A stretch of DNA of 64,000 nucleotides from Nakamurella flava (GTDB lineage: Bacteria; Actinomycetota; Actinomycetes; Mycobacteriales; Nakamurellaceae). Location: contig NZ_SZZH01000001.1 of NCBI RefSeq assembly GCF_005298075.1, forward strand, positions 992,001 to 1,056,000. Direction: 5' to 3'. How positions within the stretch are numbered: position 1 is the first letter of the stretch; each line of letters begins with the position of its first letter. Under the pieces are notes generated by a model. It made no database searches. It worked only from the letters and a program-made list of their open reading frames with translations, and had not been told where the DNA came from. Of the stretch, positions 1 to 8,704 are shown in pieces. The position numbers and the translations under genes were made by a program.

Positions 1-1
1 G

Positions 2-610
2 CTGCAGCCGTGGACCCTGGCGGCCGACGGCACCCTCGACCCGGCGGGAGCCGGCGCCGCTCAGGGTGCGGGCGTGGCCGGGCGCGACTATCTCTGCCTG
101 GGAACGGGTCTGGGCCGGCCGAAGCATGCCCACCCGCTGTCCCTGCCTGCGCTGCTGACCTGGGACAGTTCCCCGCTGGCCGGTGATCTCGACGTCGTCG
201 GTGACATCGAGGCCGAGCTGGTGGCCAGCACGACGGCGCCGGACACCGCCTGGATCCTCACGCTGCAGGACGTCGCGCCGGATGGCACCGTGGTCGACGT
301 GACCGCCGGCTACCTACGGGCCAGCCTGCGCACCGTCGACGGGCAGGCCAGTCGACCCGGTGCGCCGGTGCTGCCGTGCCGCGAGTTCGCGCCGGTACCG
401 ACGGGTGAGCCGGTGACCTACCGGATCCCGCTGGTACCGAACGCGCGCCGGTTCGCCGCCGGCCACGTCCTCCGCGCGGTGCTCACCAGCGACGACCAGG
501 ACCCGTCGACCCCGGCCATCATGGAGTTCCGGCACGCTCCGGTCGGGACAACTTCCCGCAACACCGTCTTCGGGTCGTCCCGGCTGCTGCTTCCGGTGCT
601 GCCGGCGTGA
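2..610 (+). CDS. CocE/NonD-type hydrolase, C-terminal part (gene begins before the window)
   Basis: The frame is open from base 2 to a TGA at 608-610, giving 202 visible residues with no start in the window. The visible part matches the non-catalytic beta-sandwich domain at the end of X-Pro dipeptidyl-peptidase/CocE serine hydrolases: 'PLAGDLDVVGD', a 'DVAPDG' turn, 'GYLRASLR' and a late 'AGHVLRAVLTSDD'. The alpha/beta-hydrolase domain with the Ser-Asp-His triad must lie upstream, so the substrate cannot be judged. The stop overlaps the next start in a GTGA junction, so the two genes are probably co-translated. Confidence 0.8.
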   Translation: MQPWTLAADGTLDPAGAGAAQGAGVAGRDYLCLGTGLGRPKHAHPLSLPALLTWDSSPLAGDLDVVGDIEAELVASTTAPDTAWILTLQDVAPDGTVVDVTAGYLRASLRTVDGQASRPGAPVLPCREFAPVPTGEPVTYRIPLVPNARRFAAGHVLRAVLTSDDQDPSTPAIMEFRHAPVGTTSRNTVFGSSRLLLPVLPA

Positions 611-1338
611 GCCCCGGCGCCGTCCGGTGGTCCCGCGCCTGGCACGCGGTCATCCTGGTCGACGTCCTCATCGCGCTCGGTCTGCAGCTGTGGTTGGTGT
701 TCACCGGCGGTCCCGATCCGAACACCGGCGACACCGCCGCCTCGGTCGGGATCGGCACCCGGCTGATCCAGACGATCAGCTTCTTCACCATCCAGAGCAA
801 CCTGCTGGTGCTGGCCGTGGCGATCGGCCTGGTGCTCGACCCGGCCCGGGACGGCCGCTTCTGGCGGGTCCTGCGGCTGGACGCCCTGCTCGGGATCGTC
901 ATCACCGGGCTGGTCTTCGACACCATCCTCATCCACTACGTGCACCCGTCCGGCTGGCAGCTGGTCGCCACGATCGGACTGCACTACCTGGCGCCCTGGC
1001 TGACCCTGCTCGGCTGGCTGCTGCTCGGGCCGCGCCCCCGGTTCGACCGGGCGACCCTGGTCTGGTCGCTGCTGTGGCCGGCCGCCTGGATCGCCTACAC
1101 CTTCATCCGCGGGGCCGTCGTCGACTGGTACCCGTACCCCTTCCTGGACGTGCAGGAGATCGGTCTCGGGGCGGCGATCCGCAACACCGGCATCGTGCTG
1201 GTCGTCGCCGGCGTGGTGCTGGCGATCCTGCTGCTCATCGACCGGCGGTGGCCGACCGGTCAGTCCCGGTGGCGGGCCCACCAGCGCAGCGTGGACAGCA
1301 CGACCAGCGCGGTCGACCCGAGGACGACGAACAGGTAG
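607..1338 (+). CDS. Pr6Pr-family integral membrane protein
   Basis: This 243-residue protein has about six hydrophobic spans, starting with 'HAVILVDVLIALGLQLWLV' and ending near residue 215. The 'FFTIQSNLLVLAVAI' segment and the 'DWYPYPFLDV' loop before the last span are marks of the Pr6Pr family, whose biochemical role is unknown. It starts at GTG 607, overlapping the upstream hydrolase stop by four bases. The hydrophilic tail after about residue 217 overlaps the end of the convergent gene on the other strand by 79 bp, so the tail may be poorly conserved. Confidence 0.75.
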   Translation: MSPGAVRWSRAWHAVILVDVLIALGLQLWLVFTGGPDPNTGDTAASVGIGTRLIQTISFFTIQSNLLVLAVAIGLVLDPARDGRFWRVLRLDALLGIVITGLVFDTILIHYVHPSGWQLVATIGLHYLAPWLTLLGWLLLGPRPRFDRATLVWSLLWPAAWIAYTFIRGAVVDWYPYPFLDVQEIGLGAAIRNTGIVLVVAGVVLAILLLIDRRWPTGQSRWRAHQRSVDSTTSAVDPRTTNR

Positions 1339-1553
1339 CAGAAGGCCAGCAGCACGCCGGTGCCCAGGTTCGCGGTCGGCGGGCGCTCCGGGTAGAGCCA
1401 CACCGGCAGCCAGATCGAGACCGCTCCCAGCGCCCCGACCACGACGAAGGCGGCCGCCGTGAGCAGCCACCGACGATCCTGCGACCACTGCCGGAACCCT
1501 GACGTCACCGGCCCACTGTGCCCGAGAAGCGCGCAACCGTGTCCGACCCGCAC
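1260..1553 (-). CDS. small two-TM membrane protein, unknown
   Basis: About 97 residues with two clear membrane spans ('LLTAAAFVVVGALGAVSIWL' and 'GVLLAFCYLFVVLGSTALVV') joined by a short loop containing 'YPERPPTANLGTG'. No family is recognised. The start is uncertain: GTG 1553 gives the full length, while GTG 1508 gives a shorter N-terminus just before the first span and looks more natural. It converges on and overlaps the Pr6Pr gene. The regular spacing of hydrophobic spans makes a real gene more likely than a shadow. Confidence 0.55.
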   Translation of the reverse strand: MRVGHGCALLGHSGPVTSGFRQWSQDRRWLLTAAAFVVVGALGAVSIWLPVWLYPERPPTANLGTGVLLAFCYLFVVLGSTALVVLSTLRWWARHRD

Positions 1554-1588
1554 TCTCGGAACCGCCCCGACGGGATCGGTCCACTTCG

Positions 1589-1617
1589 CCCCGCTGGAAC
1601 CCCACCCCGGAGCGGGG
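1589..1617 (-). terminator. weak hairpin downstream of the broken AspT-like gene
   Basis: CCCCGCT (1589-1595) and AGCGGGG (1611-1617) form a perfect 7-bp GC stem around a 15-base loop, just past the stop at 1623 of the leftward pseudogene. There is no T-tract, which is common for actinobacterial terminators, but the long loop makes the assignment weak. Confidence 0.3.
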
Positions 1618-1622
1618 GAACG

Positions 1623-2237
1623 TCAGGGCTCCTGGTCGAGCGCGCCGAGCAGGTCCTTCAACCCCAGCCCACCCAGGCGCAGCGCCTCGAACTCGAGCGT
1701 GGTCCCGGTCGAGGTGTCGGTAGGCGACTGGGACGAGATCGCTCCATTCCTTCAGGATCATCGCGTCCTGCGGGAGCCCGACGATCGAGCCTTGACCCAC
1801 CCCGACGACCGCGGACTGGGTCAGCCCGCCCCCGGCGACCCCGGCCGCCAACCCCGGATTCAGGCCGAGGATCGCGGCGACCGCGAGGACGACGGCGAAG
1901 CCCACCACCGAGAGCACGGCCGCGAACACGGCCTGCGGTGCGCCGGACCCCTTGAGTCCGGCGACGAACTGTGGGCCCAACCGGATACCCAACGCGAACA
2001 GGAACAACAGGAAGAACAGCGACCGGGCCGGACCGTCGACGTGAGGGTGCGCACGCTGCTATCCGCGCCTTCCACGGCGACGACCGCGCCGAGCGCCACC
2101 CCCACCATCAGGGTCCCGGTGACAGTGCCCAGCGTCAGCGACCGGAACCGGGCCCGGCCGAGCCCCGCACCGAGGCCGACCGCGAGCGGGACGGCGATCT
2201 CCGGATGGGCGATGAGCGACCGGGCCAGCCACTCCAC
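1623..2237 (-). pseudogene. truncated, frameshifted AspT/YidE-type antiporter
   Basis: From GTG 2237 the first frame reads as the start of an aspartate:alanine exchanger-type (Asp-Al_Ex) membrane domain: 'AHPEIAVPLAVGLGAGLG' and 'GTLMVGVALG'. Near 2035-2045 the homology jumps to another frame with 'FFLLFLFALGIRLGPQF' and 'GLNPGLAAGVAGGGLTQSAV', ending at 'DLVPVAY' near 1722. A third frame then runs to a TGA at 1623-1625. Full-length family members are about 550 residues, with two such domains around TrkA-C domains; only about 200 residues remain here. Two shifts plus the truncation point to a decayed gene rather than a sequencing slip. Confidence 0.75.
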
Positions 2238-2405
2238 CTACCGATCCGTCCGATCGGCGGCGGGCGCAGTCATGCGATCACCGTACGGTCCGGAATCTCC
2301 CTCCCGTACCGCTCTCGTCCCGAGGGTCCAGTGCGCGAAGCACCGTTCGTGTCGATCTGTCCGGTCCGGGAACCTTCATCCTCGACGTGAGAGTGAGGTG
2401 TCGAA

Positions 2406-2633
2406 ATGAGCACGGCCACGATCGTCACCATCTACCTGAGCTTGACGGTCATCATCGTGCTGCTGGTGATCATGCTCGTGCACTGGCGCCGGTTCCGGTA
2501 CGAGACGGACCGACTCAAGGCGTGGCAGGCCGTCTACGGGCGCACCGGCGGAAAGGTGGCGATCGCGGTCGGCATCGTCGCGCTGGCCGTGCTGGTCGGG
2601 GCGTTCGCGGCCGCGACGGCCGGCCCGCCCTGA
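2406..2633 (+). CDS. small two-TM membrane protein
   Basis: 75 residues with an N-terminal span ('IVTIYLSLTVIIVLLVIMLV'), a basic cytoplasmic stretch with 'WRRFRYETDRLKAWQ', and a second span ('VAIAVGIVALAVLVGAFAAA'). GAGGTG sits six bases before ATG 2406. No family is recognised. Its TGA shares one base with the ATG of the methyltransferase gene (TGATG at 2631-2635), so the two are probably translated together. Confidence 0.65.
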   Translation: MSTATIVTIYLSLTVIIVLLVIMLVHWRRFRYETDRLKAWQAVYGRTGGKVAIAVGIVALAVLVGAFAAATAGPP

Positions 2634-3334
2634 TGTTCGCCGAACGGCTGGCACCGTCCGGCACCCTGGACGGGGTGACGTCCTCCCCCTTCGCCGCCGG
2701 TGACTTCCCGGCCGGCTTCTTCAGCCGCGAGGACCCGTCGCCGGACGCCGATTTCTACGACCCGCCGCGACTGGTCACCCACATCGACGACGGCGCGATC
2801 GCCGCGGTCGGCGACCTCTACGCCGAACTCGGCCTGGACGGCGACGCCCACGGGCCGCGCCGGGTGCTGGACCTCATGTCGTCCTGGGTGTCGCATCTGC
2901 GGTCCGCCCCGGCCGAGCTGGTGGTGCTCGGCATGAACGCGGCCGAGCTCGACGCCAACCCCGTGGCCACCGAACGGGTCGTGCAGGATCTCAACTCCGA
3001 TCCCACGCTGCCGCTGCCCGACGCCTCCGTCGACGGGGTGCTGTGCTGCGTGTCGATCGATTACCTCGTCCGACCGGTGGAGGTGCTGGCCGAGGTCGCG
3101 CGGGTGTTGCGCCCCGGCGGCCCGGTGGCGATCACGTTCTCGAACCGCTGCTTCCCGACCAAGGCGATCCGCGGCTGGCTCCTCACCGACGACGCCCAGC
3201 ACTGCGCCATCGTGGCCGAGTACCTGCGGCTGGCCGGCGGCTTCACCGAGCCCGAGGCCTCGCTCCGCACGCCGTCGGGCCGCTACCACGGCGATCCGTT
3301 GTACGCGGTGGTGGCCCGACGCGAGGCTGACTGA
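2633..3334 (+). CDS. class I SAM-dependent methyltransferase
   Basis: 233 residues from ATG 2633. The Rossmann-type core is recognisable: 'RRVLDLMSSWVSHL' holds motif I, 'VVLGMNAAEL' the acidic-loop strand, 'LPLPDASVDGVLCCVSIDYL' motif IV and 'EVLAEVARVLRPGGPVAITF' motif VI. The first glycine-rich loop is replaced by a 'LMSSW' version seen in a widespread group of small bacterial methyltransferases of unknown substrate. The start is set by the TGATG overlap with the upstream membrane-protein gene. About 190 bp without a gene follow, containing several short CTGACGC repeats but no clear hairpin. Confidence 0.75.
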   Translation: MFAERLAPSGTLDGVTSSPFAAGDFPAGFFSREDPSPDADFYDPPRLVTHIDDGAIAAVGDLYAELGLDGDAHGPRRVLDLMSSWVSHLRSAPAELVVLGMNAAELDANPVATERVVQDLNSDPTLPLPDASVDGVLCCVSIDYLVRPVEVLAEVARVLRPGGPVAITFSNRCFPTKAIRGWLLTDDAQHCAIVAEYLRLAGGFTEPEASLRTPSGRYHGDPLYAVVARREAD

Positions 3335-3521
3335 CGCGGGCGCCTGACGCCGACCATTTCCGCTGACGCTGGTCGACCGCGCTCGAGCTGCTCAACCGCG
3401 CCGACGCTGTTCAGCGGCACTGACGCTGAGGTTTGACCGGTGGGGCGCTCCACGACGCCGGTTCGGCATTGATGGTCAGCGCCGGCCACCGTCCAACCCC
3501 GCCCCGGACAGCACGCACCAC

Positions 3522-4733
3522 TCAGCCCCGTCGCGGCTCCCCGCGGCGCGGCAGCCAGTAGCCGAGCCACCCGGCGCCGAGCAGGCCGACCACGCCCATG
3601 GCGCCGATGCCGACGCCGACGGTGGCCACCGCGGTGACCCCGGCGATGACGAACGGGCCGACCCCGCCGCCGGTGTCCGCGAACACCCGCCAGACCCCGA
3701 GGAACACGGCGCGCCGGTCGGGTGGGGCGAGGTCGGCGCCCAGGGTCATGACGATGCCCGCACTCAGCCCGTTCCCGATGCCCAGGACCAGGCCGACGAT
3801 GATCATCGAGGCCACACCGGTGGTGAACGGCAGGGCCAGCAACGCGACCCCGAGCACCAGCATCGACGGCACCCCGACCCAGGTGCGGCCGCGGCGGTCC
3901 ATGATCGACCCGGCCGGGTAGAAGAGCAGCATGTCGATGGCGCCGGAGATCCCGAAGATCACCGAGATGGTCGCCGGGGACAGTCCGAGCTGCTGCCCCC
4001 ACAGCGGCAGCGCCACCTGACGGGCCGCCCGCACCGCGCTGACGATGAGCACACCGACGCCGAGAGTGGCCAGCACCGGACGGTTGTCGCGGACGGTGCC
4101 GACCAGCGACGGCCGCTGAGTGATCGCACCTGCGGCCACCGGCTCACTGAGGTCCCGGGCGCACAGCAGCACCCCGACAGCCAGCACCGCCGCGACGATG
4201 TGCACCCAGTACGCACCGTCGGTACCGAAGAGCGCGATGGCGCCGCCGCCGATGAAAGGCCCGACGAAGAGCCCGATCCGGAACACCCCACCGAGGGTCG
4301 ACATCGCCCGGGCCCGCAGCCGGAACGGCACCACCGCCGTCAGGTAGGCCTGCCGGGCCAGCAGCCAGACCGCGGTGCCGACGCCGGTGAGGAAGATGGC
4401 GACCGTGAACAGTCCCAGGCTCGGCGCCACGATGCAGCCGAACAACGCTAGGATCGTCAGGCCGGCGGCGGCGACCATGGTGCGGCGTTCCCCGAAGCGG
4501 TGCACGATCGCCCCGGCCGGCACGTCGGCCACGATCTGCCCGAGCCCGGCCGAGGCCACCACCAGCGCGGCGGCAGCCGGACTGGCACCGAGTTGCGCGG
4601 CCGACACCACCACCACCGGGGCGATGGCGCCCTGCCCGACGGCGAACACGGCCGGCGGGATGAAGGCCCCCGGGGCCAGCGACCACAGCGACAGGTCCGG
4701 GTCGGGGCCCTGCGGATCGGGATGCGCCGACAC
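3522..4733 (-). CDS. MFS transporter
   Basis: 403 residues with about twelve hydrophobic spans. The loop between spans 2 and 3 has the MFS signature 'GAIVHRFGERRTMV', and a matching 'GSIMDRRGRTWVG' occurs at the start of the second half. The start is a GTG at 4731-4733, directly after the TAG of the upstream alpha/beta-hydrolase gene with no spacer, which argues for one transcript. The substrate cannot be read from the sequence; drug or small-metabolite efflux is the usual role of this set of MFS proteins. Confidence 0.8.
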   Translation of the reverse strand: MSAHPDPQGPDPDLSLWSLAPGAFIPPAVFAVGQGAIAPVVVVSAAQLGASPAAAALVVASAGLGQIVADVPAGAIVHRFGERRTMVAAAGLTILALFGCIVAPSLGLFTVAIFLTGVGTAVWLLARQAYLTAVVPFRLRARAMSTLGGVFRIGLFVGPFIGGGAIALFGTDGAYWVHIVAAVLAVGVLLCARDLSEPVAAGAITQRPSLVGTVRDNRPVLATLGVGVLIVSAVRAARQVALPLWGQQLGLSPATISVIFGISGAIDMLLFYPAGSIMDRRGRTWVGVPSMLVLGVALLALPFTTGVASMIIVGLVLGIGNGLSAGIVMTLGADLAPPDRRAVFLGVWRVFADTGGGVGPFVIAGVTAVATVGVGIGAMGVVGLLGAGWLGYWLPRRGEPRRG

Positions 4734-5435
4734 CTACAGGTACTCGCACAGTCGCTCGGCCAGCTCGACCGGCCGGCTGAGCGCGACCAGGTGCCCGCCG
4801 GGCATCTCGTCGACCGTCACCCCGAGCGGCCCGAGTCGTTCGGCGACCACCCGGCGCTGGAACTCCAGCGGGAAGAACCGGTCGTCCCGGCCCTGCAGGA
4901 ACCGGGTGGGCACGTCCGGCCAGCGGTCCAGCGGGAACGGATCGGCGAACGGACGGTCGGACTGTGCCAACTCACCCCGGGCGAAGGCGGCCGCGGTGAC
5001 CGCCGCCGGGACGTCGTGGAAGAAGGCATTGCCGATCCAGTCGTCGGCCTCCGGGTCCCATCGCGCCGCCCGGGCGGCGGCGACGTAGGCCTGCCGGTGT
5101 CCGGTTGCCGACCACCACTGACCGCCGGTCTCCCCCGGCCGCGGGGTCATCGCGTTGAGCAGCACCAGCAGTCGCACCGGGAGCCGGTCGCAGAGCAACG
5201 GTGCGGTCAGCCCGCCCATCGATTGCCCGACCACCACCACATCCGACCGATCCACTTCGGAGCGGTCGACCGCGGCGACCGCAGCATCGACAGAGACGTC
5301 CAGACCGGCCTTCTCGTCATCGGCCGGCAGGTCGACCGGCACGACGCGGTGGCCCCGGGCGCGCAGCTCGGGGACCACCAGGTGCCAGTACCAGGCGTCT
5401 CCCCCGGCTCCGGGGATCAGGACGACGGTGCTCAC
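4734..5435 (-). CDS. alpha/beta hydrolase
   Basis: 233 residues of a compact alpha/beta-hydrolase fold. 'VVLIPGAGGDAWYW' near the N-terminus forms the oxyanion loop, 'VVVVGQSMGGLTAP' carries the nucleophile Ser in a G-x-S-x-G elbow near residue 73, 'LQGRDDRFFP' supplies the acid, and 'MPGGHLVALSRP' near the C-terminus the His. The triad looks complete, so it should be an active esterase or related hydrolase of unknown substrate. It is upstream of, and directly abuts, the MFS transporter gene. Confidence 0.8.
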   Translation of the reverse strand: MSTVVLIPGAGGDAWYWHLVVPELRARGHRVVPVDLPADDEKAGLDVSVDAAVAAVDRSEVDRSDVVVVGQSMGGLTAPLLCDRLPVRLLVLLNAMTPRPGETGGQWWSATGHRQAYVAAARAARWDPEADDWIGNAFFHDVPAAVTAAAFARGELAQSDRPFADPFPLDRWPDVPTRFLQGRDDRFFPLEFQRRVVAERLGPLGVTVDEMPGGHLVALSRPVELAERLCEYL

Positions 5436-5497
5436 CGACCCGACGCTAGCCGCTCGTTCGTGCGATGCCGACCGCCGGTGATCCGTACTCTTCGGAC

Positions 5498-5866
5498 ATG
5501 CATCGCATCTTCACCACCAGCGTCGCATCGGTGTATCCCCACTACGTGGCCAAGGCGGAACGCAAGGGCCGCACCCGGGCCGAGGTCGACGAGGTCATCG
5601 AGTGGCTGACCGGGTTCGACCATGTCACGCTGGACCGGCATCTCGACGACGGCACGACTTTCCAGGACTTCTTCGCCGCCGCCGAGCTGTATCCGGCCGC
5701 CGAGCTGATCACCGGCTCGGTGTGCGGGGTCAAGGTGCAGGAGGTCGAAGACCCGCTGATGCGCCGGATCCGCTACCTGGACAAGCTGGTCGACGAGCTG
5801 GCCAAGGGCCGGCCGATGAGCAAGGTGCTGCGCACCCCGGTCGCCGGGCCGGCCCCGACCGGCTGA
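5498..5866 (+). CDS. DUF2200 family protein
   Basis: 122 residues that match DUF2200 along their length: '[17 protein letters not shown]' at the start, '[20 protein letters not shown]', '[18 protein letters not shown]' and '[17 protein letters not shown]' at the end. Function is unknown; the family is small, soluble and widespread. ATG 5498 was preferred over an upstream in-frame start because family members begin with 'MHRIF'. Its stop directly abuts the stop of manA on the other strand. Confidence 0.85.
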   Translation: MHRIFTTSVASVYPHYVAKAERKGRTRAEVDEVIEWLTGFDHVTLDRHLDDGTTFQDFFAAAELYPAAELITGSVCGVKVQEVEDPLMRRIRYLDKLVDELAKGRPMSKVLRTPVAGPAPTG

Positions 5867-7147
5867 TCAGGAAGCGACGGCCGAGACGGCGTCCTCCGCC
5901 GGGGCGGCCGCGACGGCGGTCTTCTTCGGGACGCCGAGCCCGTCGCGGGCCCGGAACACGGTGCCGGTCCCGCTGATCCACACGCGCCCAGGAGTGGCCG
6001 GGATGAACACCGACGAACCCGGCTTGAGGGTGAGGGTGCCGTCCCTGAGGTCGGAAACGGTGATCTCGCCCTCGGTGGCCAGCAGCACCTGCGGCCCCGA
6101 ATGTTCGATCATCTGCTCGTCGCCGGACTTCAGCGTCAGCCGGGACAGGGCGAATTCACTGGTGGGCGTGCGGAAGTCGACTTCCAGCGGGCCGACGCGC
6201 GACGGCTTGACCCGCTGCATCCCGCCGGGGGTGTAGTCCAGGGTGCGGGTGAGCTCGTCGATGTCGACGTGCTTGGGCGTCAGGCCGCCCCGCAGGACGT
6301 TGTCCGAGCAGGCCATGATCTCGACGCCGAGGCCGGAGAGGTAGGCGTGCATGTTGCCGGCGCCCAGGTAGATGGCCTCACCGGGCTGCAGGACGACCCG
6401 GTTGAGCAGCAGCACGACGATGACCCCGGCGTCCGTCGGGTATCGCTCGGCGATGTCGACCACGGTGCGGTATTCGGCGGCGAACTCGCCGTCCTGGCCC
6501 GCCGCGGTCCGGCAGGCACCGACGATCGCGTCCAGCGCAGCGGTCAGCTTTTCGGCGGGCATCGCCAGGATCGAAGGGACCAGTTCGGCCAGGCCGTCGG
6601 CCCCAGGCTGCTTCCGCAGAGTGTCGGCCAGCGCGGTCGCCGCGGGCACGTCGAGGGCGTTGAGCAGCCGGACCGTCTCGGCGGTGTCGCGGAAGCCGGC
6701 GAGCGCCACGAACTCGGTGAGCGCCACGATCATCTCGGGCTTGGGGAACGGATCCTTGTAGTTGCGGTGGCCGGCGTCGACCGGGATCCCGCGGGCCTCC
6801 TCGTCGGCGAACCCGGCGCGGGCCTGCTCGGCGGTCGGATGCACCTGCAGGGACAGCGGCGCGTCGGCGGCCAGCAGCTTGAGCAGGAAGGGCAGTACCT
6901 CTCCGAACTCGGCGGCGACGGCGCCACCGACCGCACGGCTCGGGTTCTGCTGGATGTAGTCGAGCAGCGATGTGGGCGCCGCGGACGGGTCGCCGACCCC
7001 GGTGTGCAGATGGGACGGATCGCCCGGGTGGGCGCCCACCCACATCTCGGCCTGCGGCTCGTCGGAGGCGGGCTCGCCCAGCAGGGTGGCGATGGCGGTC
7101 CGCGAACCCCACGGGTAGGGGCGGATCGCGTTCTGCATCAGGTACAT
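5867..7147 (-). CDS. manA: mannose-6-phosphate isomerase, class I
   Basis: 426 residues of a type I phosphomannose isomerase, interconverting mannose-6-phosphate and fructose-6-phosphate and so feeding GDP-mannose and glycan synthesis. 'NAIRPYPWGSRTAIA' opens the protein; the metal site includes 'SLQVHP' near residue 100 and 'YLGAGNMHAYLSG' near residue 270; 'GDEQMIEHSGPQVLL' lies in the C-terminal cupin. GGAGTG is close upstream of ATG 7147. The 270 bp between it and the siroheme synthase gene hold a possible TAGGCT -10 box on the minus strand but no other gene. Confidence 0.92.
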   Translation of the reverse strand: MYLMQNAIRPYPWGSRTAIATLLGEPASDEPQAEMWVGAHPGDPSHLHTGVGDPSAAPTSLLDYIQQNPSRAVGGAVAAEFGEVLPFLLKLLAADAPLSLQVHPTAEQARAGFADEEARGIPVDAGHRNYKDPFPKPEMIVALTEFVALAGFRDTAETVRLLNALDVPAATALADTLRKQPGADGLAELVPSILAMPAEKLTAALDAIVGACRTAAGQDGEFAAEYRTVVDIAERYPTDAGVIVVLLLNRVVLQPGEAIYLGAGNMHAYLSGLGVEIMACSDNVLRGGLTPKHVDIDELTRTLDYTPGGMQRVKPSRVGPLEVDFRTPTSEFALSRLTLKSGDEQMIEHSGPQVLLATEGEITVSDLRDGTLTLKPGSSVFIPATPGRVWISGTGTVFRARDGLGVPKKTAVAAAPAEDAVSAVAS

Positions 7148-7418
7148 GGGTCACTCCTGTTCTGTCTTCCCCGACCGGCGGACCGTCGACGGGCGGCGGA
7201 CCCGCGACGAAGCGGGACCGTCGACCACCGGGTCGGCCGTCGGCAACCGCCATCGACGGGTAATCGGCGATCCGACGGAGGGCGAACGGTGACGCTCCGT
7301 GCCGGTGGATCGACTGATGGCTGGCTGCCGCGGGTGGAGCCTAACGCGCGGGGCTCCATGATCAGCGGAGTGCACAGCGGGCCCGGCGTGATGTGAGGAG
7401 CGACTCGCAGGTCGTCGT
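7148..7418. other. intergenic region upstream of manA
   Basis: 271 bp separate the end of the siroheme synthase gene from manA; both are read leftwards. No convincing coding frame is present. A TAGGCT element in CGTTAGGCTCC on the minus strand near 7340 could be a -10 box, which would give manA a leader of roughly 190 bases. Several short GC stems occur, none decisive as terminator or riboswitch. Confidence 0.35.
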
Positions 7419-8633
7419 TCAGCCGCGGGCGAGGGCGGCGACGGCCCCGATGACCACCACGGCCGGGGAGGCCAGTCCCGCGGCCCTGACGTCCGCGGGC
7501 AGGGTGGACACCGTCCCGACGACGGTCTGCTGCTGCGGGGTCCAGCCGTTCGCGATCGCTGCGGCCGGGGTGTCGGGCGCCAGCCCCGCCCCGATCAGAC
7601 CGGCCGTGACCTCCGGCAGCAGGGCCATGCCCATGAGGACGACGAGGGTGGCGTCCGGGTCGACCAGCCGGGCCCAGTCGGTCCCGGCGCGGGCGTCGGT
7701 AACCACCGCGTCGTGCCCGGAGAGCACGGTCACCTGGCGGGACAGACCCCGGTGGGTGACCGGGATGCCGGCGGCGGCCGGAACGGAGATGGCGCTGGTG
7801 ACGCCCGGGACGACGGTGACGTCGACCCCGGCCTCCCGGCAGGCCAGGACCTCCTCGCCGCCGCGTCCGAACAGGAACGGGTCGCCGCCCTTGAGCCGGA
7901 CGACCCGGCGGCCGGCCTGGGCGTGCTCGACCAGCAGCCGGTTGATCTCCGGCTGGGGTACCGGGTGCCGGCCGGGGGTCTTGCCCACGTCGATCAGCAG
8001 CACCTCGGGCCGCAGTTCGGCCAGGACGCCCACCGGACCGAGACGGTCGTGCACGACGACCTCGGCGGCGGCCAGTTCCCGACGCCCCCGGACGGTCAGC
8101 AGGTCGGGGTCGCCCGGACCGCCGCCGACCAGGACGACCCGTCCGGGGCCGGGGCGGTGCCGGTGCAGCGGCAGGTCGCCGCGGTCCAGGGCCTGGGCGA
8201 GCGCGTCACGTAGGTGGGCGGCCCGCCGCGGGTCGGCCCCGGCGGTGGCACCGATGCTGATCTGCAGTCCGTCGCGGACGACGCTGGCGGTGCTGCGGGC
8301 GGTCCCGGCGGTGGCGTCGTCGGCCCGGACGCAGAACGTCCGGTCGGCGGTGGCCGCCGCCTCGACCGCCTCGTCGGTGTCCCGGTCACCGGTGGCCGCG
8401 AACACCAGCCAGGCGCCGTCCAGGTCGCCGGCCTGGTACTCGCGGGCCGTCCAGATGAGGGCGCCGGAGCCAGCCAGGTCGGTGATCTCCTCGCACGCCC
8501 ACGGGGCGACGACGGTGACGAGCGCGGCCGCGGCCAGCGCCGACCGCACCTTGCGGGCGGCCACCGGGCCGCCCCCGACGACCACGACCCGCCGTCCGGT
8601 CAGGGACAGCTGCAACGCGAGCGGCGTGGTCAT
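7419..8633 (-). CDS. cysG: siroheme synthase: precorrin-2 dehydrogenase fused to uroporphyrinogen-III methyltransferase
   Basis: 404 residues. The N-terminal domain (about 1-150) is a Met8-like NAD-binding dehydrogenase: 'GRRVVVVGGGPVAARK' and 'DTDEAVEAAATADRTFCVRADD'. The C-terminal domain (about 165-400) is a SUMT methylase with 'VLVGGGPGDPDLLTVRG', 'VVHDRLGP' and 'RVVRLKGGDPFLFGRGGEE'. Together they convert uroporphyrinogen III through precorrin-2 to sirohydrochlorin and siroheme, the cofactor of NirB encoded in the same operon. E. coli CysG is somewhat longer (about 457). The start is ATG 8633; it is the last gene of the nitrate operon, 71 bp after narK. Confidence 0.9.
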   Translation of the reverse strand: MTTPLALQLSLTGRRVVVVGGGPVAARKVRSALAAAALVTVVAPWACEEITDLAGSGALIWTAREYQAGDLDGAWLVFAATGDRDTDEAVEAAATADRTFCVRADDATAGTARSTASVVRDGLQISIGATAGADPRRAAHLRDALAQALDRGDLPLHRHRPGPGRVVLVGGGPGDPDLLTVRGRRELAAAEVVVHDRLGPVGVLAELRPEVLLIDVGKTPGRHPVPQPEINRLLVEHAQAGRRVVRLKGGDPFLFGRGGEEVLACREAGVDVTVVPGVTSAISVPAAAGIPVTHRGLSRQVTVLSGHDAVVTDARAGTDWARLVDPDATLVVLMGMALLPEVTAGLIGAGLAPDTPAAAIANGWTPQQQTVVGTVSTLPADVRAAGLASPAVVVIGAVAALARG

Positions 8634-8704
8634 CGGGGATCCTGTCTGCTGGGGGCTCCGGCCGGCGGCGAGGCGGATGGTGGCGCGGGTCTCAGGGTGC
8701 CAGG

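Noticed and set aside
418-2007. Long open frame of over 500 codons on the minus strand crossing several genes
   Set aside because: It is open only because GC-rich DNA has few stops. Only the stretch at about 1722-2007 has family resemblance (AspT-like); the rest is Arg/Pro/Gly-rich and opposes the hydrolase and Pr6Pr genes.
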